This document shows, piece by piece, positions 44,945-53,435 of a stretch of DNA of 64,000 nucleotides; the first letter of the stretch is position 1, and every line of letters begins with the position of its first letter. Under the pieces are notes generated by a model. It saw only the letters and a program-made list of their open reading frames with translations. It had not been told where the DNA came from and ran no database searches. The position numbers and the translations under genes are program-made. The DNA comes from Flavobacteriaceae bacterium (GTDB taxonomy: Bacteria > Bacteroidota > Bacteroidia > Flavobacteriales > Flavobacteriaceae). Location: assembly GCA_947446635.1 (NCBI GenBank), contig CANFHF010000004.1, positions 62,001 through 126,000 on the forward strand, written 5' to 3'.

Positions 44945-45799
44945 TTATTCTTTCACCAAATAAATTCCATCTTCTTTTATTTCAATTAATTTTTCTTTAT
45001 ATAAAGCGCCGATGGCTTTTTTAAAAGTCTTCTTACTCATTTTCAATACCGTTTTAATGTCTTCAGGATGTGAATTATCCGTTAAACGCAAGAAACCGCG
45101 ACTGGCTCTTAGTTCATCAAGAATTATATCCGCATTGGGTTCGATACTTTGATATCCTTGTATTTGTAACGAAACATCTATTTTATTATCGGGGCGAATC
45201 GTTTTGATATACCCACGCATTCTATCTCCCGTCCGAATAGCATCATCATAAACCTCATCTTTATACAACAAGCCTTTGTATTGCTCATTAATAATAACAT
45301 TAATACCTAAATCGGTGATATGAGAAACAATCAAATCCACTTCTTCTCCTTTTTCAAGTATTAGATTCTCATTTTTCAAAAACTGATTCGTTTTACTAGA
45401 AGCTACCAAGCGGTTTGTTTTTTCGTCCATGTAGAGATACACAAGGTATCGTTTCCCTTTTTCCATCGGGCGTGCTTGCTCTATGAACGGAACAAGAATA
45501 TCTTTTTCCATTCCCCAATCCATAAAAGCTCCTATTTGGTTGACATAATTCACACGTAAAAGCGCAAATTCATTCAATAAAATATAAGGTTCTAATGTGG
45601 TGGCAACCGGGCGTTCTTCGTGATCTAAATAAACAAAAACGATAATCTCTTCGCCTATTTCAAATTCGTTGGGGACATATTTATTAGGTAAAAGTATGTC
45701 GTGAATACCTTCAGGATCTTTTTCTGGATTTCCTATAAAAAGCCCCACTTTAGTATCCCGTAATATCGTTAATGTGTTGTATTTTCCTATTGCAATCAT
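44945..45799 (-). CDS. cvfB: CvfB-like S1 RNA-binding protein
   Basis: 284 aa from the ATG at 45799; a TTG three codons earlier is less likely. Three S1-like OB domains fill residues about 1-215 (FIGNPEKDPEGIHDILLP, VNQIGAFMDWGMEKDILVP and VSHITDLGINVIINEQYKG), followed by a winged-helix domain (ILDELRASRGFLRLTDNSHP, MSKKTFKKAIGALYKEKLI). This matches CvfB of Staphylococcus and pneumococcus, an RNA-binding regulator of virulence genes; in Bacteroidota the role is untested. The upstream region has a promoter overlapped by a direct repeat. Confidence 0.87.
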   Translation of the reverse strand: MIAIGKYNTLTILRDTKVGLFIGNPEKDPEGIHDILLPNKYVPNEFEIGEEIIVFVYLDHEERPVATTLEPYILLNEFALLRVNYVNQIGAFMDWGMEKDILVPFIEQARPMEKGKRYLVYLYMDEKTNRLVASSKTNQFLKNENLILEKGEEVDLIVSHITDLGINVIINEQYKGLLYKDEVYDDAIRTGDRMRGYIKTIRPDNKIDVSLQIQGYQSIEPNADIILDELRASRGFLRLTDNSHPEDIKTVLKMSKKTFKKAIGALYKEKLIEIKEDGIYLVKE

Positions 45800-45824
45800 A
45801 TTATTCAAGTCTGCTGTTTGTTGT

Positions 45825-45860
45825 GGTGTAAATGTACAAATATAGGGGTGTAAATGTACA
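45825..45860. repeat. Two 14-bp direct repeats over the cvfB -10 element
   Basis: GGTGTAAATGTACA occurs at 45825-45838 and again at 45847-45860, 22 bases apart. Each contains the dyad TGTA-N4-TACA. The minus-strand TATATTTG (-10) lies at 45837-45844, between and slightly overlapping the copies. The layout suggests an operator. Confidence 0.6.
45837..45844 (-). promoter_or_regulatory. -10 element of the cvfB-like gene
   Basis: Minus-strand TATATTTG, 37 bases before the ATG at 45799; the TTG element is not evident, and the flanking 14-bp repeats may bind a regulator. Confidence 0.5.
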
Positions 45861-45934
45861 TATTTTATGAATTTCGTGCGTAAATCATTTTTTTTTATAT
45901 ATTTGGAATTTATTTTTAGTTAATTTTATGATTT

Positions 45935-46132
45935 ATGGAATCAATAATTGGATATTTAGCCCTTCTTTTTATCGTGGTAATTATTGTTTTAATTACTATT
46001 ATTTTCTTTTGCAAAATTATTAGGACGGTTAAAAGGGTTTTTAAAAACCAAGCGAAAAAAAATAAAATAAACGAAATGAGAAGAATAAGGATTGCGAAAT
46101 ATGAAGAAACGGTCAATAAAAGATATAAATGA
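45935..46132 (+). CDS. Small single-pass membrane protein, 65 aa
   Basis: Residues 3-28 are very hydrophobic (IIGYLALLFIVVIIVLITII), followed by a strongly basic tail (RTVKRVFKNQAKKNKIN) and MRRIRIAKYEETVNKRYK. An N-terminal membrane anchor with a basic cytoplasmic tail is a common plan for small membrane proteins. It ends 30 bases from the convergent menD stop. No named family. Confidence 0.5.
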   Translation: MESIIGYLALLFIVVIIVLITIIFFCKIIRTVKRVFKNQAKKNKINEMRRIRIAKYEETVNKRYK

Positions 46133-46162
46133 TTTAAAGTTTTATTTAACCTAATTTCAATT

Positions 46163-47824
46163 CTAATCCAACTCCTTAAAATACTGCAACAATATTTTGT
46201 CATTTTCTCTTGTCGGAGTGAAAACTTCTAAAATACTTGGTTTTTCATTTTGAGCATATAAAGCATTTAAACTAGTTTCTAAACTAGCCTCGTCACTGGC
46301 GACACTGTACTCAAAACCAAACATTTTCGCCAAATGTTCTGCAGTGAGGCAATGAGAAGTCTCGAAAAATTTATTAAAAACCGGAGTTTCTTCATGTCCG
46401 GGCAAAATTCTAAAAATTCCACCACCCCCATTATTGATTATAATAATCTTGAAGTTTTTAGGGACGTACTCGTTCCACAACGCATTGCTGTCGTATAAGA
46501 AACCAATATCTCCCGCAATCAAAACGGTTTGTTTACCATCTACTACCGCTGCTCCAATAGCCGTTGAAGTACTCCCATCAATACCACTTGTACCTCTATT
46601 GCAAAAAACAGTTATAGAAGTATTTATATCAAACAATTGAGCGTATCGAATAGCCGAACTATTGCTTAAATGCAACATGGAATTTTTTGGCAAGGACGGC
46701 ATTATTTTTTCAAAAGCTTTGAAGTCCGAAAAAGGGATCGATTTCAAATAGTCCTGATGCTTTCTTTTTCGTAATATGGCGACTTTTTCGAAAGTGGAGT
46801 GGTAATCACTTTTAATAGGAATAGTATAAGGCAAAAACTGGTTAAAAAATTGATTTGGATGTACTTTAAAATGTTTGGTCAAACAACCATATGTATCATA
46901 GGCCCTCAAAGTATCGATGTGCCAATGATGTTTGGGCGGATACTTTCGCAAAAATGCTTTTATTCTTTTGGAAACCACCATGCCTCCAAAAGTAATTAGA
47001 ATATCAGGCTGAACATTTTTAAAGTCTTGATTTGAAAAAGGGGTGATTATGGTGTCAATGTTATTCAGAAATGAAGGATGATGGAGGTTTGAAGTGGTTT
47101 CGGTCATTACAACAACCGAATCATCTTTGGCTACTAATTCAATTATTTTAGCGTCAATTTCATTAGGTTTATTTACTCCAACTAGAATTAATTTATTTTT
47201 CGATACATTCCAAATAGTTGCGAATTTAAGAATTTCATCGCTTGAAATTTTATTATGGACTTTGGCAAAATCCAAAATCGTCACATCAACATTTAATTTG
47301 GAAACGGTTTCGTACAAAGGTTCCTCAAACGGTGCGTTGATGTGCACCGGTCCTTTTCTGGCAATAGCTTTATTGATGGCCTTGTTAATTTTTAAATCAT
47401 TTTCAACAGAAGCTTCCTCGGTTAAATTAGCGTTATACAGCGAATGGTTTTTAAAAACATTTTCTTGCCGAATAGTTTGACCATCGCCAATATCGATTTT
47501 AGTTTGAGGTCTATCGGCAGAGATAACAATTAGTGGAAGTTGGCTGTAAAATGCTTCGGCAAAGGCAGGATAGTAATTCAGTAATGCCGAACCCGAAGTA
47601 CAGACTACTGCGACTGCTTTCTGAGATTGTTGCGCAATTCCGAGGGCGAAAAAAGCGGCACAACGTTCATCGGCAATACTATAACAATTGAATTCAGGAT
47701 TATTTACAAAGCCTAGGGTTAATGGTGCATTTCTAGAGCCAGGAGATATTATTATATTTTTCACTCCTTTGGCAACACAAATCTCGATGATACTTTGCGC
47801 TAAAGGTATTTTTGGGTAAATCAT
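46163..47824 (-). CDS. menD: 2-Succinyl-5-enolpyruvyl-6-hydroxy-3-cyclohexene-1-carboxylate synthase
   Basis: MenD condenses isochorismate with 2-oxoglutarate using thiamine diphosphate. N-terminal Pyr domain: ISPGSRNAPLTLGF and a conserved glutamate region; the ThDP-binding C-terminal domain has GTSGIDGSTSTAIGAAV and AGDIGFLYDSNALWNE...INNGGGGIFRILPG. 553 aa, typical. It is separated from menB by the cvfB-like gene and probably has its own promoter. menF and menE/menH are not in the window. Confidence 0.96.
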   Translation of the reverse strand: MIYPKIPLAQSIIEICVAKGVKNIIISPGSRNAPLTLGFVNNPEFNCYSIADERCAAFFALGIAQQSQKAVAVVCTSGSALLNYYPAFAEAFYSQLPLIVISADRPQTKIDIGDGQTIRQENVFKNHSLYNANLTEEASVENDLKINKAINKAIARKGPVHINAPFEEPLYETVSKLNVDVTILDFAKVHNKISSDEILKFATIWNVSKNKLILVGVNKPNEIDAKIIELVAKDDSVVVMTETTSNLHHPSFLNNIDTIITPFSNQDFKNVQPDILITFGGMVVSKRIKAFLRKYPPKHHWHIDTLRAYDTYGCLTKHFKVHPNQFFNQFLPYTIPIKSDYHSTFEKVAILRKRKHQDYLKSIPFSDFKAFEKIMPSLPKNSMLHLSNSSAIRYAQLFDINTSITVFCNRGTSGIDGSTSTAIGAAVVDGKQTVLIAGDIGFLYDSNALWNEYVPKNFKIIIINNGGGGIFRILPGHEETPVFNKFFETSHCLTAEHLAKMFGFEYSVASDEASLETSLNALYAQNEKPSILEVFTPTRENDKILLQYFKELD

Positions 47825-47949
47825 TAATTGAGTTTAGTAGTTTAAAAGCTTAAGGGTTTATTGTTATGAAATCCTCTCAAAAGCCAACACCACAAAGTTA
47901 CAAACTTGCAAAGGTTTTTATTTATATTTACTGCATAAATTCTTATTCG

Positions 47950-48444
47950 ATGGAAATTAAAACTAGACCCTACAAAACGGAAGATACGCAATACATTTTA
48001 GATATAATAAACCATGCTATTTTACATTCAACTTCATTATATGATTACAACATTAGAAACTACGAGCAACAAAAAACAATTTTGGAAGAGAAAATAAACA
48101 AAAATTTTCCAGTGATTGTAGCGGAACTTAATGGAATTGTTGTTGGTTTCGGAATGTATAGCGAATTTCGGGATAAGGAAGCATATCAATTCACAGTTGA
48201 ACATTCTCTTTATGTAGATGAAAATTTTCACGGAAAAGGCATTGGCAAACAATTACTTCAAGAATTGATTGATTTAGCCCGAAAACAAAAAATCCACACT
48301 ATGATTGGAGTTATCGATTCTGAAAATCAAGGCAGTGTCTTATTTCACGAGAAATTTGGCTTTAAAACCATTGGGGTTATAAAGGAGTCGGGGTATAAAT
48401 TTGATCGTTGGCTAGATTCCGTTTTGATGCAACTTATATTCTAG
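47950..48444 (+). CDS. GNAT-family N-acetyltransferase (phosphinothricin acetyltransferase-like)
   Basis: 164 aa from the ATG at 47950 (MEIKTRPYKTEDTQYIL); an in-frame ATG 28 codons earlier would add a segment that does not belong to the fold. GNAT signature: VEHSLYVDENFHGKGIGKQL is motif A, with the acetyl-CoA pyrophosphate loop HGKGIGKQLL; IGVIDSENQGSVLFHEKFGF is motif B. The pattern TVEHSLYV...GIG and SLYDYNIR resembles the PAT/YwnH subgroup that acetylates methionine sulfone or sulfoximine. The real substrate is unknown. Confidence 0.85.
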   Translation: MEIKTRPYKTEDTQYILDIINHAILHSTSLYDYNIRNYEQQKTILEEKINKNFPVIVAELNGIVVGFGMYSEFRDKEAYQFTVEHSLYVDENFHGKGIGKQLLQELIDLARKQKIHTMIGVIDSENQGSVLFHEKFGFKTIGVIKESGYKFDRWLDSVLMQLIF

Positions 48445-48473
48445 TATTTATTTCCTGAAGTTGTTCCTCGTTA

Positions 48474-48506
48474 TTGAATCTACTCTTGTCAATTTTAATA
48501 TATTTG
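48474..48506 (+). promoter_or_regulatory. Promoter of the DUF6095-like gene
   Basis: TTG (48474-48476), 22-base spacer, TATATTTG (48499-48506), 75 bases before the ATG. Confidence 0.55.
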
Positions 48507-48581
48507 TCTTCAAATTTCACAAAGAAAAACGGGTATTAATTTCCATGAATAAAATTACAATAAAACCCTAAATTTAAAAAA

Positions 48582-48803
48582 ATGGCAACCAACCAACCGC
48601 TTTTATCCAAAGGAATTAAATACCTGGCTTCGGCTTTACCATTTCTATTTATAGGCCCTGGGGTGATTTACAACGCCTTTATCAATAATCAAAATGTATG
48701 GCATTATTTAGTGTTAGCAATAGGGATTCTCATGTGCTTAACAGCTGTCTATCTGCTATTTTCAGGTTTGAAAACCATTATGAAAAGTTTATTTAATGAT
48801 TAA
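48582..48803 (+). CDS. Small membrane protein (DUF6095-like), 73 aa
   Basis: Two transmembrane helices (YLASALPFLFIGPGVIYNAF and YLVLAIGILMCLTAVYLLFS) joined by a short polar loop, with a lysine-containing tail. It resembles the small Bacteroidota family DUF6095, of unknown function. Its TAA overlaps the ATG of the pentapeptide-repeat gene (TAATG), so the two are translationally coupled. Confidence 0.78.
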   Translation: MATNQPLLSKGIKYLASALPFLFIGPGVIYNAFINNQNVWHYLVLAIGILMCLTAVYLLFSGLKTIMKSLFND

Positions 48804-49375
48804 TGGAAAACCTACTACACACTCATAAAACCTTCGAAAAAGTCGTTTACATTAATACCAAAATTAACAACCGCGAATTTGAAGATTGTATTTTCAAGAA
48901 CTGCGATTTCTCGAATAGTGATTTTTCGAACAATACGTTTATAGATTGTGAATTTATCGACTGCAATTTAACCCTGACTCAATTAGCTGGAACGAGCCTA
49001 AAAACAATACATTTCAAGAACTGTAAATTACTAGGGATTCAATTCAGCTCCTGCACCGATTTTTTGTTCAGTGTGAGTTTCCAAGATTGTGTTTTGGATT
49101 ATTCGGCTTTTGCCAATAAAAAAATGCCGAAAACACGTTTTAATTCCTGTTCGTTGAAAGAAGTTTCTTTTATTGGGACGAACCTTACCAATTCTATTTT
49201 TGAAAACTGTAATTTAGACAATGCCGTTTTTAATGACACCCAATTGGCTGCAGTTGATTTTAGAACTGCCTATAATTTTAAAATTGACCCCGAATTTAAC
49301 CCAATGAAGAAAGCTAAATTTTCGACCCAAGGAATTGTGGGACTTTTAGATAAATATGATATTAAAATTGAGTAA
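48803..49375 (+). CDS. Pentapeptide-repeat protein, 190 aa
   Basis: A right-handed quadrilateral beta-helix: residues about 20-165 follow the A(D/N)LXX-like pattern, e.g. FEDCIFKNCDFSNSDFSNNT, FIDCEFIDCNLTLTQLAG and FENCNLDNAVFNDTQLAAVD. Cysteines recur every fifth to tenth position. Some family members (Qnr, MfpA) protect DNA gyrase or topoisomerase IV from quinolones; parC/parE lie 2-6 kb away, but this link is only positional. Coupled to the upstream membrane protein by the TAATG overlap. Confidence 0.9.
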   Translation: MENLLHTHKTFEKVVYINTKINNREFEDCIFKNCDFSNSDFSNNTFIDCEFIDCNLTLTQLAGTSLKTIHFKNCKLLGIQFSSCTDFLFSVSFQDCVLDYSAFANKKMPKTRFNSCSLKEVSFIGTNLTNSIFENCNLDNAVFNDTQLAAVDFRTAYNFKIDPEFNPMKKAKFSTQGIVGLLDKYDIKIE

Positions 49376-49424
49376 CCCCTAATCCTTAACCCTTCTCCAA
49401 AGAAGAGGTGAGAAGAATTAAAAA

Positions 49425-49811
49425 ATGAAAATGAAAAAAATATTTATTCTACCCCTGTTCCTATCATTGATTTCCTGTTACAATGTAGAACACAATTGTA
49501 AGGATTTTAAAACCGGAAAATTCCAATTCGACCACAAGGTTGATGGAGTAAAAAAAACAACTGTTTTTGAACGTAATGACAGTATTGAAATTGAAACTTT
49601 CGAAGGTAAAACTGACACTGCAAGGATTCGATGGGTTAATGATTGCGAATATGTCTTACAGAAAATTCATCCAAAGAATAGTGCCGAAAGAAAGTCGATT
49701 ACTATGAAAATTTTGACCACTTCTAAAAATTCATATACCTTTGAATTCGGAATTATAGGTAGCGATACCAAACAACGTGGGACTGTCTTTAAAATAACAA
49801 GTAGTAAATAG
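49425..49811 (+). CDS. Hypothetical lipoprotein, 128 aa
   Basis: Lipoprotein signal IFILPLFLSLISCYN with the lipidated Cys at residue 18, then a small beta-rich domain: HNCKDFKTGKFQFDHKVDG, FERNDSIEIETFEGKTDTAR and RWVNDCEYVLQKIHP. The pattern of short strands suggests a lipocalin- or BamE-like fold, unproven. In related genomes this family is sometimes named DNA topoisomerase IV, which appears to be an error carried over from the nearby parC. Confidence 0.75.
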   Translation: MKMKKIFILPLFLSLISCYNVEHNCKDFKTGKFQFDHKVDGVKKTTVFERNDSIEIETFEGKTDTARIRWVNDCEYVLQKIHPKNSAERKSITMKILTTSKNSYTFEFGIIGSDTKQRGTVFKITSSK

Positions 49812-49850
49812 CAGATTTCAAAAACCCAAAACTCATATCTAAATAAAAAA

Positions 49851-50630
49851 ATGGAAGTATTTTTAAACCCCGATGCCTGGATTGCCTTATTAACACTAAC
49901 CTTCTTAGAAATCGTACTAGGAATTGACAATATTATTTTCATATCGATTGCTACAGGAAAATTGCCAGCCGAAAGTCGAAAAAAAGCAACCAAAATAGGA
50001 ATGTTCCTCGCCATGTTTATGCGAATTGTATTGCTTTTGGGTATTACTGTTTTAATAGCAATGAAAGAGCCTTGGTTTACAATTGATTTTAACTGGTTGA
50101 ATGCTCAGGTATCGGGACAAAGTGTAATTCTACTTCTAGGGGGATTGTTCTTGATTTACAAAAGCACCAAAGAGATTCACGAAAAAGTAGATCTAAAGGG
50201 TGAAGAAGAAAAAGAATTAAAACAATCCGCAACAAAATCCTTTGGAAGTGTAATTCTTCAAATAATTTTAATTGACTTGGTTTTTTCTTTTGATAGTATT
50301 CTTACTGCCGTGGGGATGACAAACGGGGTTGCAGGCGCTTTATATATTATGATAACCGCAGTGATTATTTCAGTTTTAATAATGATGCAATTCGCCATCC
50401 CTGTGGGAAATTTTGTAAACAAAAACCCTTCCATTCAAATTCTAGGATTGTCATTTTTAATACTTATTGGCTTTATGTTAGTAACGGAAAGTGCTCATTT
50501 ATCGAATGCTTTAATTTTCGGAAATCATGTTACGCCAGTACCAAAAGGGTATTTGTATTTTGCAATTTCATTCTCGCTTTTGGTGGAGGTTTTAAATATG
50601 AGGGTGTCCAAGAAAAAGAAGTCAAAATAA
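49851..50630 (+). CDS. TerC family integral membrane protein
   Basis: 259 aa with about seven membrane helices. The conserved acidic motifs LTFLEIVLGIDNIIFIS and IILIDLVFSFDSILTAVGM define the TerC family; the highly charged loop KVDLKGEEEKELKQS lies between. TerC-like proteins are linked to tellurite resistance and to manganese export/metalation during secretion. The metal here is not known. Confidence 0.92.
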   Translation: MEVFLNPDAWIALLTLTFLEIVLGIDNIIFISIATGKLPAESRKKATKIGMFLAMFMRIVLLLGITVLIAMKEPWFTIDFNWLNAQVSGQSVILLLGGLFLIYKSTKEIHEKVDLKGEEEKELKQSATKSFGSVILQIILIDLVFSFDSILTAVGMTNGVAGALYIMITAVIISVLIMMQFAIPVGNFVNKNPSIQILGLSFLILIGFMLVTESAHLSNALIFGNHVTPVPKGYLYFAISFSLLVEVLNMRVSKKKKSK

Positions 50631-50710
50631 ATTTCGTCTAAAAAAGTAAATACCTCAAAATAGAATATTTGGATAGCTTTACTTTTAAATTTTGTGAATG
50701 CTATCGTTAA

Positions 50711-53407
50711 TTAAAATAACGTAATTTGCCCGTCTTCATCGGATTGAATATCCTCGTCAGAAATTTGATTTTCTTCTACCACCTCTAATGCTTCCGAAAC
50801 AACTTCTATTGGAACTTCATAAGGTAAAGATTCAAGCAAATTAATTTGTTTTACTTTGTCGGTGGTCAATTGATTTCCCAACGCTTTAAATCCTTTAACA
50901 GCTATGAAACTCTCAATATCTACAGTCATATTTTCTTTTTGAATTCCTTTTACCTTATTGAAAACCAATTCGGCTATTGGTCGATAATCGGTAGAGACTA
51001 TTTCCAGTTGGGAATTCGGGTGTTCCGTAATAAAGCTTTCATCTTTCCCTTCCGTTTCTACCAAGAATCTTTTGATATAATAACGTTCTTTTTCACCATC
51101 GTAATAAATAGCGGAAACTGGTTTTTTAGGATGCCATTTTTCCAATATTACCATGTCTTCTTCAAAATGAGTACTCAATTCAGGTATGATTACCTTTAGT
51201 TTTCCCGATTGGGAAATCACTAAGATTTTATCATTAGGTCTAAATTCTCCTAATAATTCACCCCTAGCATCTACGTTTAATCTTTGAACCGTGTCGTCAA
51301 ACCAAATTTTTCTTGGTTTCAAAGTCGAAATTCCTTTTTCCTTGATTTCGACTTTCTTTATTGGATATTTGGTAACCAAATTTCCTTTAGACGCACGACC
51401 TTTTATGGTCATTTCGGCAAAATCTAAATCCCATTTTAGTTTTTTAACACTTCCTATCTGACGTAATAAAACCGTAATAACTTCGGCCTCTCCATTTGGA
51501 TTACAAGTGAAATACAAAATTTGGGATCCTTTATTGCCATTAGTCAAATCATACAATTTATCGCGTGTCACTCCAGAAACATTGAACCTTTTGATATAAG
51601 CTGGCCCTGATTTCCCATCACGGTAAATCATATTGTATATTGTTCGCTTATCACTTTTATCGAAAATAGCAATATGGATTATGTCTTTTCCTACGAATTT
51701 TTTATCATCTACTTTACAGATCATCATATTTCCATCGCGAAGAAAAACAATTACATCATCAATATCGGAGCAATCAGTGACGTATTCATCTTTCTTTAAT
51801 CCAGTGCCAATAAATCCTTCTTCCCTATTGACATATAATTTAGTGTTTCGCAAAGCTACTTTTGTAGCTTCAATATTATCAAAACTACGCAATTCTGTTT
51901 GGCGCTCCCGCCCTTTACCATATTTATCTTTTAATTTGGTAAAAAAGGAAATGGCAAAATCGATTAGATGATCCAAATCATATTTTACTTGTTCTATATC
52001 ACCTTCCAGTGCTTCAATTTTATCTTGGGCTTTATTACTATCGAATTTTGAAATTCGCATAATTCGAATATCCAATAATCGAAGAATATCTTCTTCAGTA
52101 ACAGCTCTTTTTAAATTTTTAATAAAAGGTTTAAGTCCTAGGTCAACCGCATTGATTACCCCTTCCTTGGTCGTTTCTTCTTCTATTAACCGATAGATTT
52201 TATTTTCAATAAAAATGCGTTCCAAAGAAAGAAAATGCCATTGTTCTTCTAGTTCAGACAATTGAATTTCAAGTTCACTTTTTAATAATTGTACGGTTCT
52301 GTTTGTTGAAATTTTCAACATTTCAGAAACACCTACAAACAAGGGCTTATTGTCTTCGATCACACAACCCAATGGCGCTACTGATGTTTCGCAAGCCGTG
52401 AAAGCGAACAAAGCATCAATAGTTTTATCTGGAGAAACTCCTGGGAAAAGATGAATTAAAATTTCTACCTCAGCAGCCGTATTATCCTCAATTTTCTTGA
52501 TTTTTATTTTGCCTTTTTCATTGGCTTTCAAAATACTATCAATTAAAGTGGTAGTATTGGTCGAAAACGGAATTTGGGTAATAACCAAAGTGTTTTTGTC
52601 TAACTGTCCGATTTTGGCACGAACTCGAACTCGCCCACCACGCATCCCATCATTATAATTAGACACATCAGCAATCCCAGCTGTCATAAAATCAGGGAAA
52701 ATCTGGAATGGTTTGCCTTTCAGGATTTTTATCGAAGCATCAATTAGTTCATTGAAATTATGCGGCAATACTTTTGTGGAAAGGCCTACAGCAATCCCTT
52801 CGGCACCAGAAGCCAATAATAAAGGAAATTTTACGGGAAGATTATTGGGTTCGGCACGACGACCATCATAAGAAACTCCCCAATCAGTGATTTTTGGAGA
52901 ATACAAGACTTCCAAAGCAAATTTTGACAAACGGGCCTCAATATAACGAGAAGCTGCAGCACTATCGCCTGTGAGAATATTTCCCCAGTTTCCTTGACAA
53001 TCAATCAGTAATTCTCTTTGTCCAATTTGTACCATCGCATCACCAATACTTTGATCTCCGTGCGGATGGTATTGCATCGTGTGTCCTACCACATTCGCCA
53101 CCTTATTGTATCGACCATCATCCAACTCCTTAAGCGAGTGCATAATTCGACGTTGGACAGGTTTGAAACCATCTTCAATAGCAGGAACCGCGCGCTCCAA
53201 AATTACATAAGATGCATAATCCAAAAACCAGTCTTTGTACATTCCTGTAACTTTGGTAATGGTATCCTCTGCTTTTTCTGTATTTTCGTAAAAATGATTT
53301 TCCCCTGAAGAAATTATATCTTCAAAGCCTTCTTCATTTGCCGACTCGTTTAACTCTTTGTTACTTTCGTCTTCGTTTGGGATACTATTCTCTTCGTCTT
53401 CGTCCAT
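50711..53407 (-). CDS. parC: DNA topoisomerase IV subunit A
   Basis: 898 aa. After an acidic N-terminal extension (about 45 aa), the topoisomerase II A domain shows YKDWFLDYASYVILERAVP, the QRRIMHSLKELDDG region and the catalytic tyrosine in AAASRYIEARLSKF. GQRELLIDCQGNWGNILTGD is conserved. The C-terminal beta-pinwheel occupies about 510-850 with repeated VTKYPIKKVEIKEKG-type blades, and an acidic tail ends the protein. It lacks the GyrA-box of gyrase, and its pairing with parE supports topoisomerase IV. Co-transcribed after parE (28-base gap). Confidence 0.94.
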   Translation of the reverse strand: MDEDEENSIPNEDESNKELNESANEEGFEDIISSGENHFYENTEKAEDTITKVTGMYKDWFLDYASYVILERAVPAIEDGFKPVQRRIMHSLKELDDGRYNKVANVVGHTMQYHPHGDQSIGDAMVQIGQRELLIDCQGNWGNILTGDSAAASRYIEARLSKFALEVLYSPKITDWGVSYDGRRAEPNNLPVKFPLLLASGAEGIAVGLSTKVLPHNFNELIDASIKILKGKPFQIFPDFMTAGIADVSNYNDGMRGGRVRVRAKIGQLDKNTLVITQIPFSTNTTTLIDSILKANEKGKIKIKKIEDNTAAEVEILIHLFPGVSPDKTIDALFAFTACETSVAPLGCVIEDNKPLFVGVSEMLKISTNRTVQLLKSELEIQLSELEEQWHFLSLERIFIENKIYRLIEEETTKEGVINAVDLGLKPFIKNLKRAVTEEDILRLLDIRIMRISKFDSNKAQDKIEALEGDIEQVKYDLDHLIDFAISFFTKLKDKYGKGRERQTELRSFDNIEATKVALRNTKLYVNREEGFIGTGLKKDEYVTDCSDIDDVIVFLRDGNMMICKVDDKKFVGKDIIHIAIFDKSDKRTIYNMIYRDGKSGPAYIKRFNVSGVTRDKLYDLTNGNKGSQILYFTCNPNGEAEVITVLLRQIGSVKKLKWDLDFAEMTIKGRASKGNLVTKYPIKKVEIKEKGISTLKPRKIWFDDTVQRLNVDARGELLGEFRPNDKILVISQSGKLKVIIPELSTHFEEDMVILEKWHPKKPVSAIYYDGEKERYYIKRFLVETEGKDESFITEHPNSQLEIVSTDYRPIAELVFNKVKGIQKENMTVDIESFIAVKGFKALGNQLTTDKVKQINLLESLPYEVPIEVVSEALEVVEENQISDEDIQSDEDGQITLF

Positions 53408-53435
53408 TTAATTTCTAAAATCTTAAATTAAATAA

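Noticed and set aside
47866..47949. N-terminal extension of the acetyltransferase from ATG 47866
   Set aside because: The added residues are not part of the GNAT fold; the ATG at 47950 gives a normal N terminus.
48803..49375. Qnr-type quinolone resistance gene
   Set aside because: Pentapeptide repeats alone do not show gyrase protection; no Qnr-specific loops can be identified and closeness to parC/parE is not evidence.
49425..49811. DNA topoisomerase IV as a name for the 128-aa lipoprotein
   Set aside because: The protein has a lipoprotein signal and no topoisomerase motif; the name seems to be propagated from nearby parC.
51633..51971. Antisense open frame of 112 codons inside parC
   Set aside because: Shadow of the ParC C-terminal region; no independent start signals.
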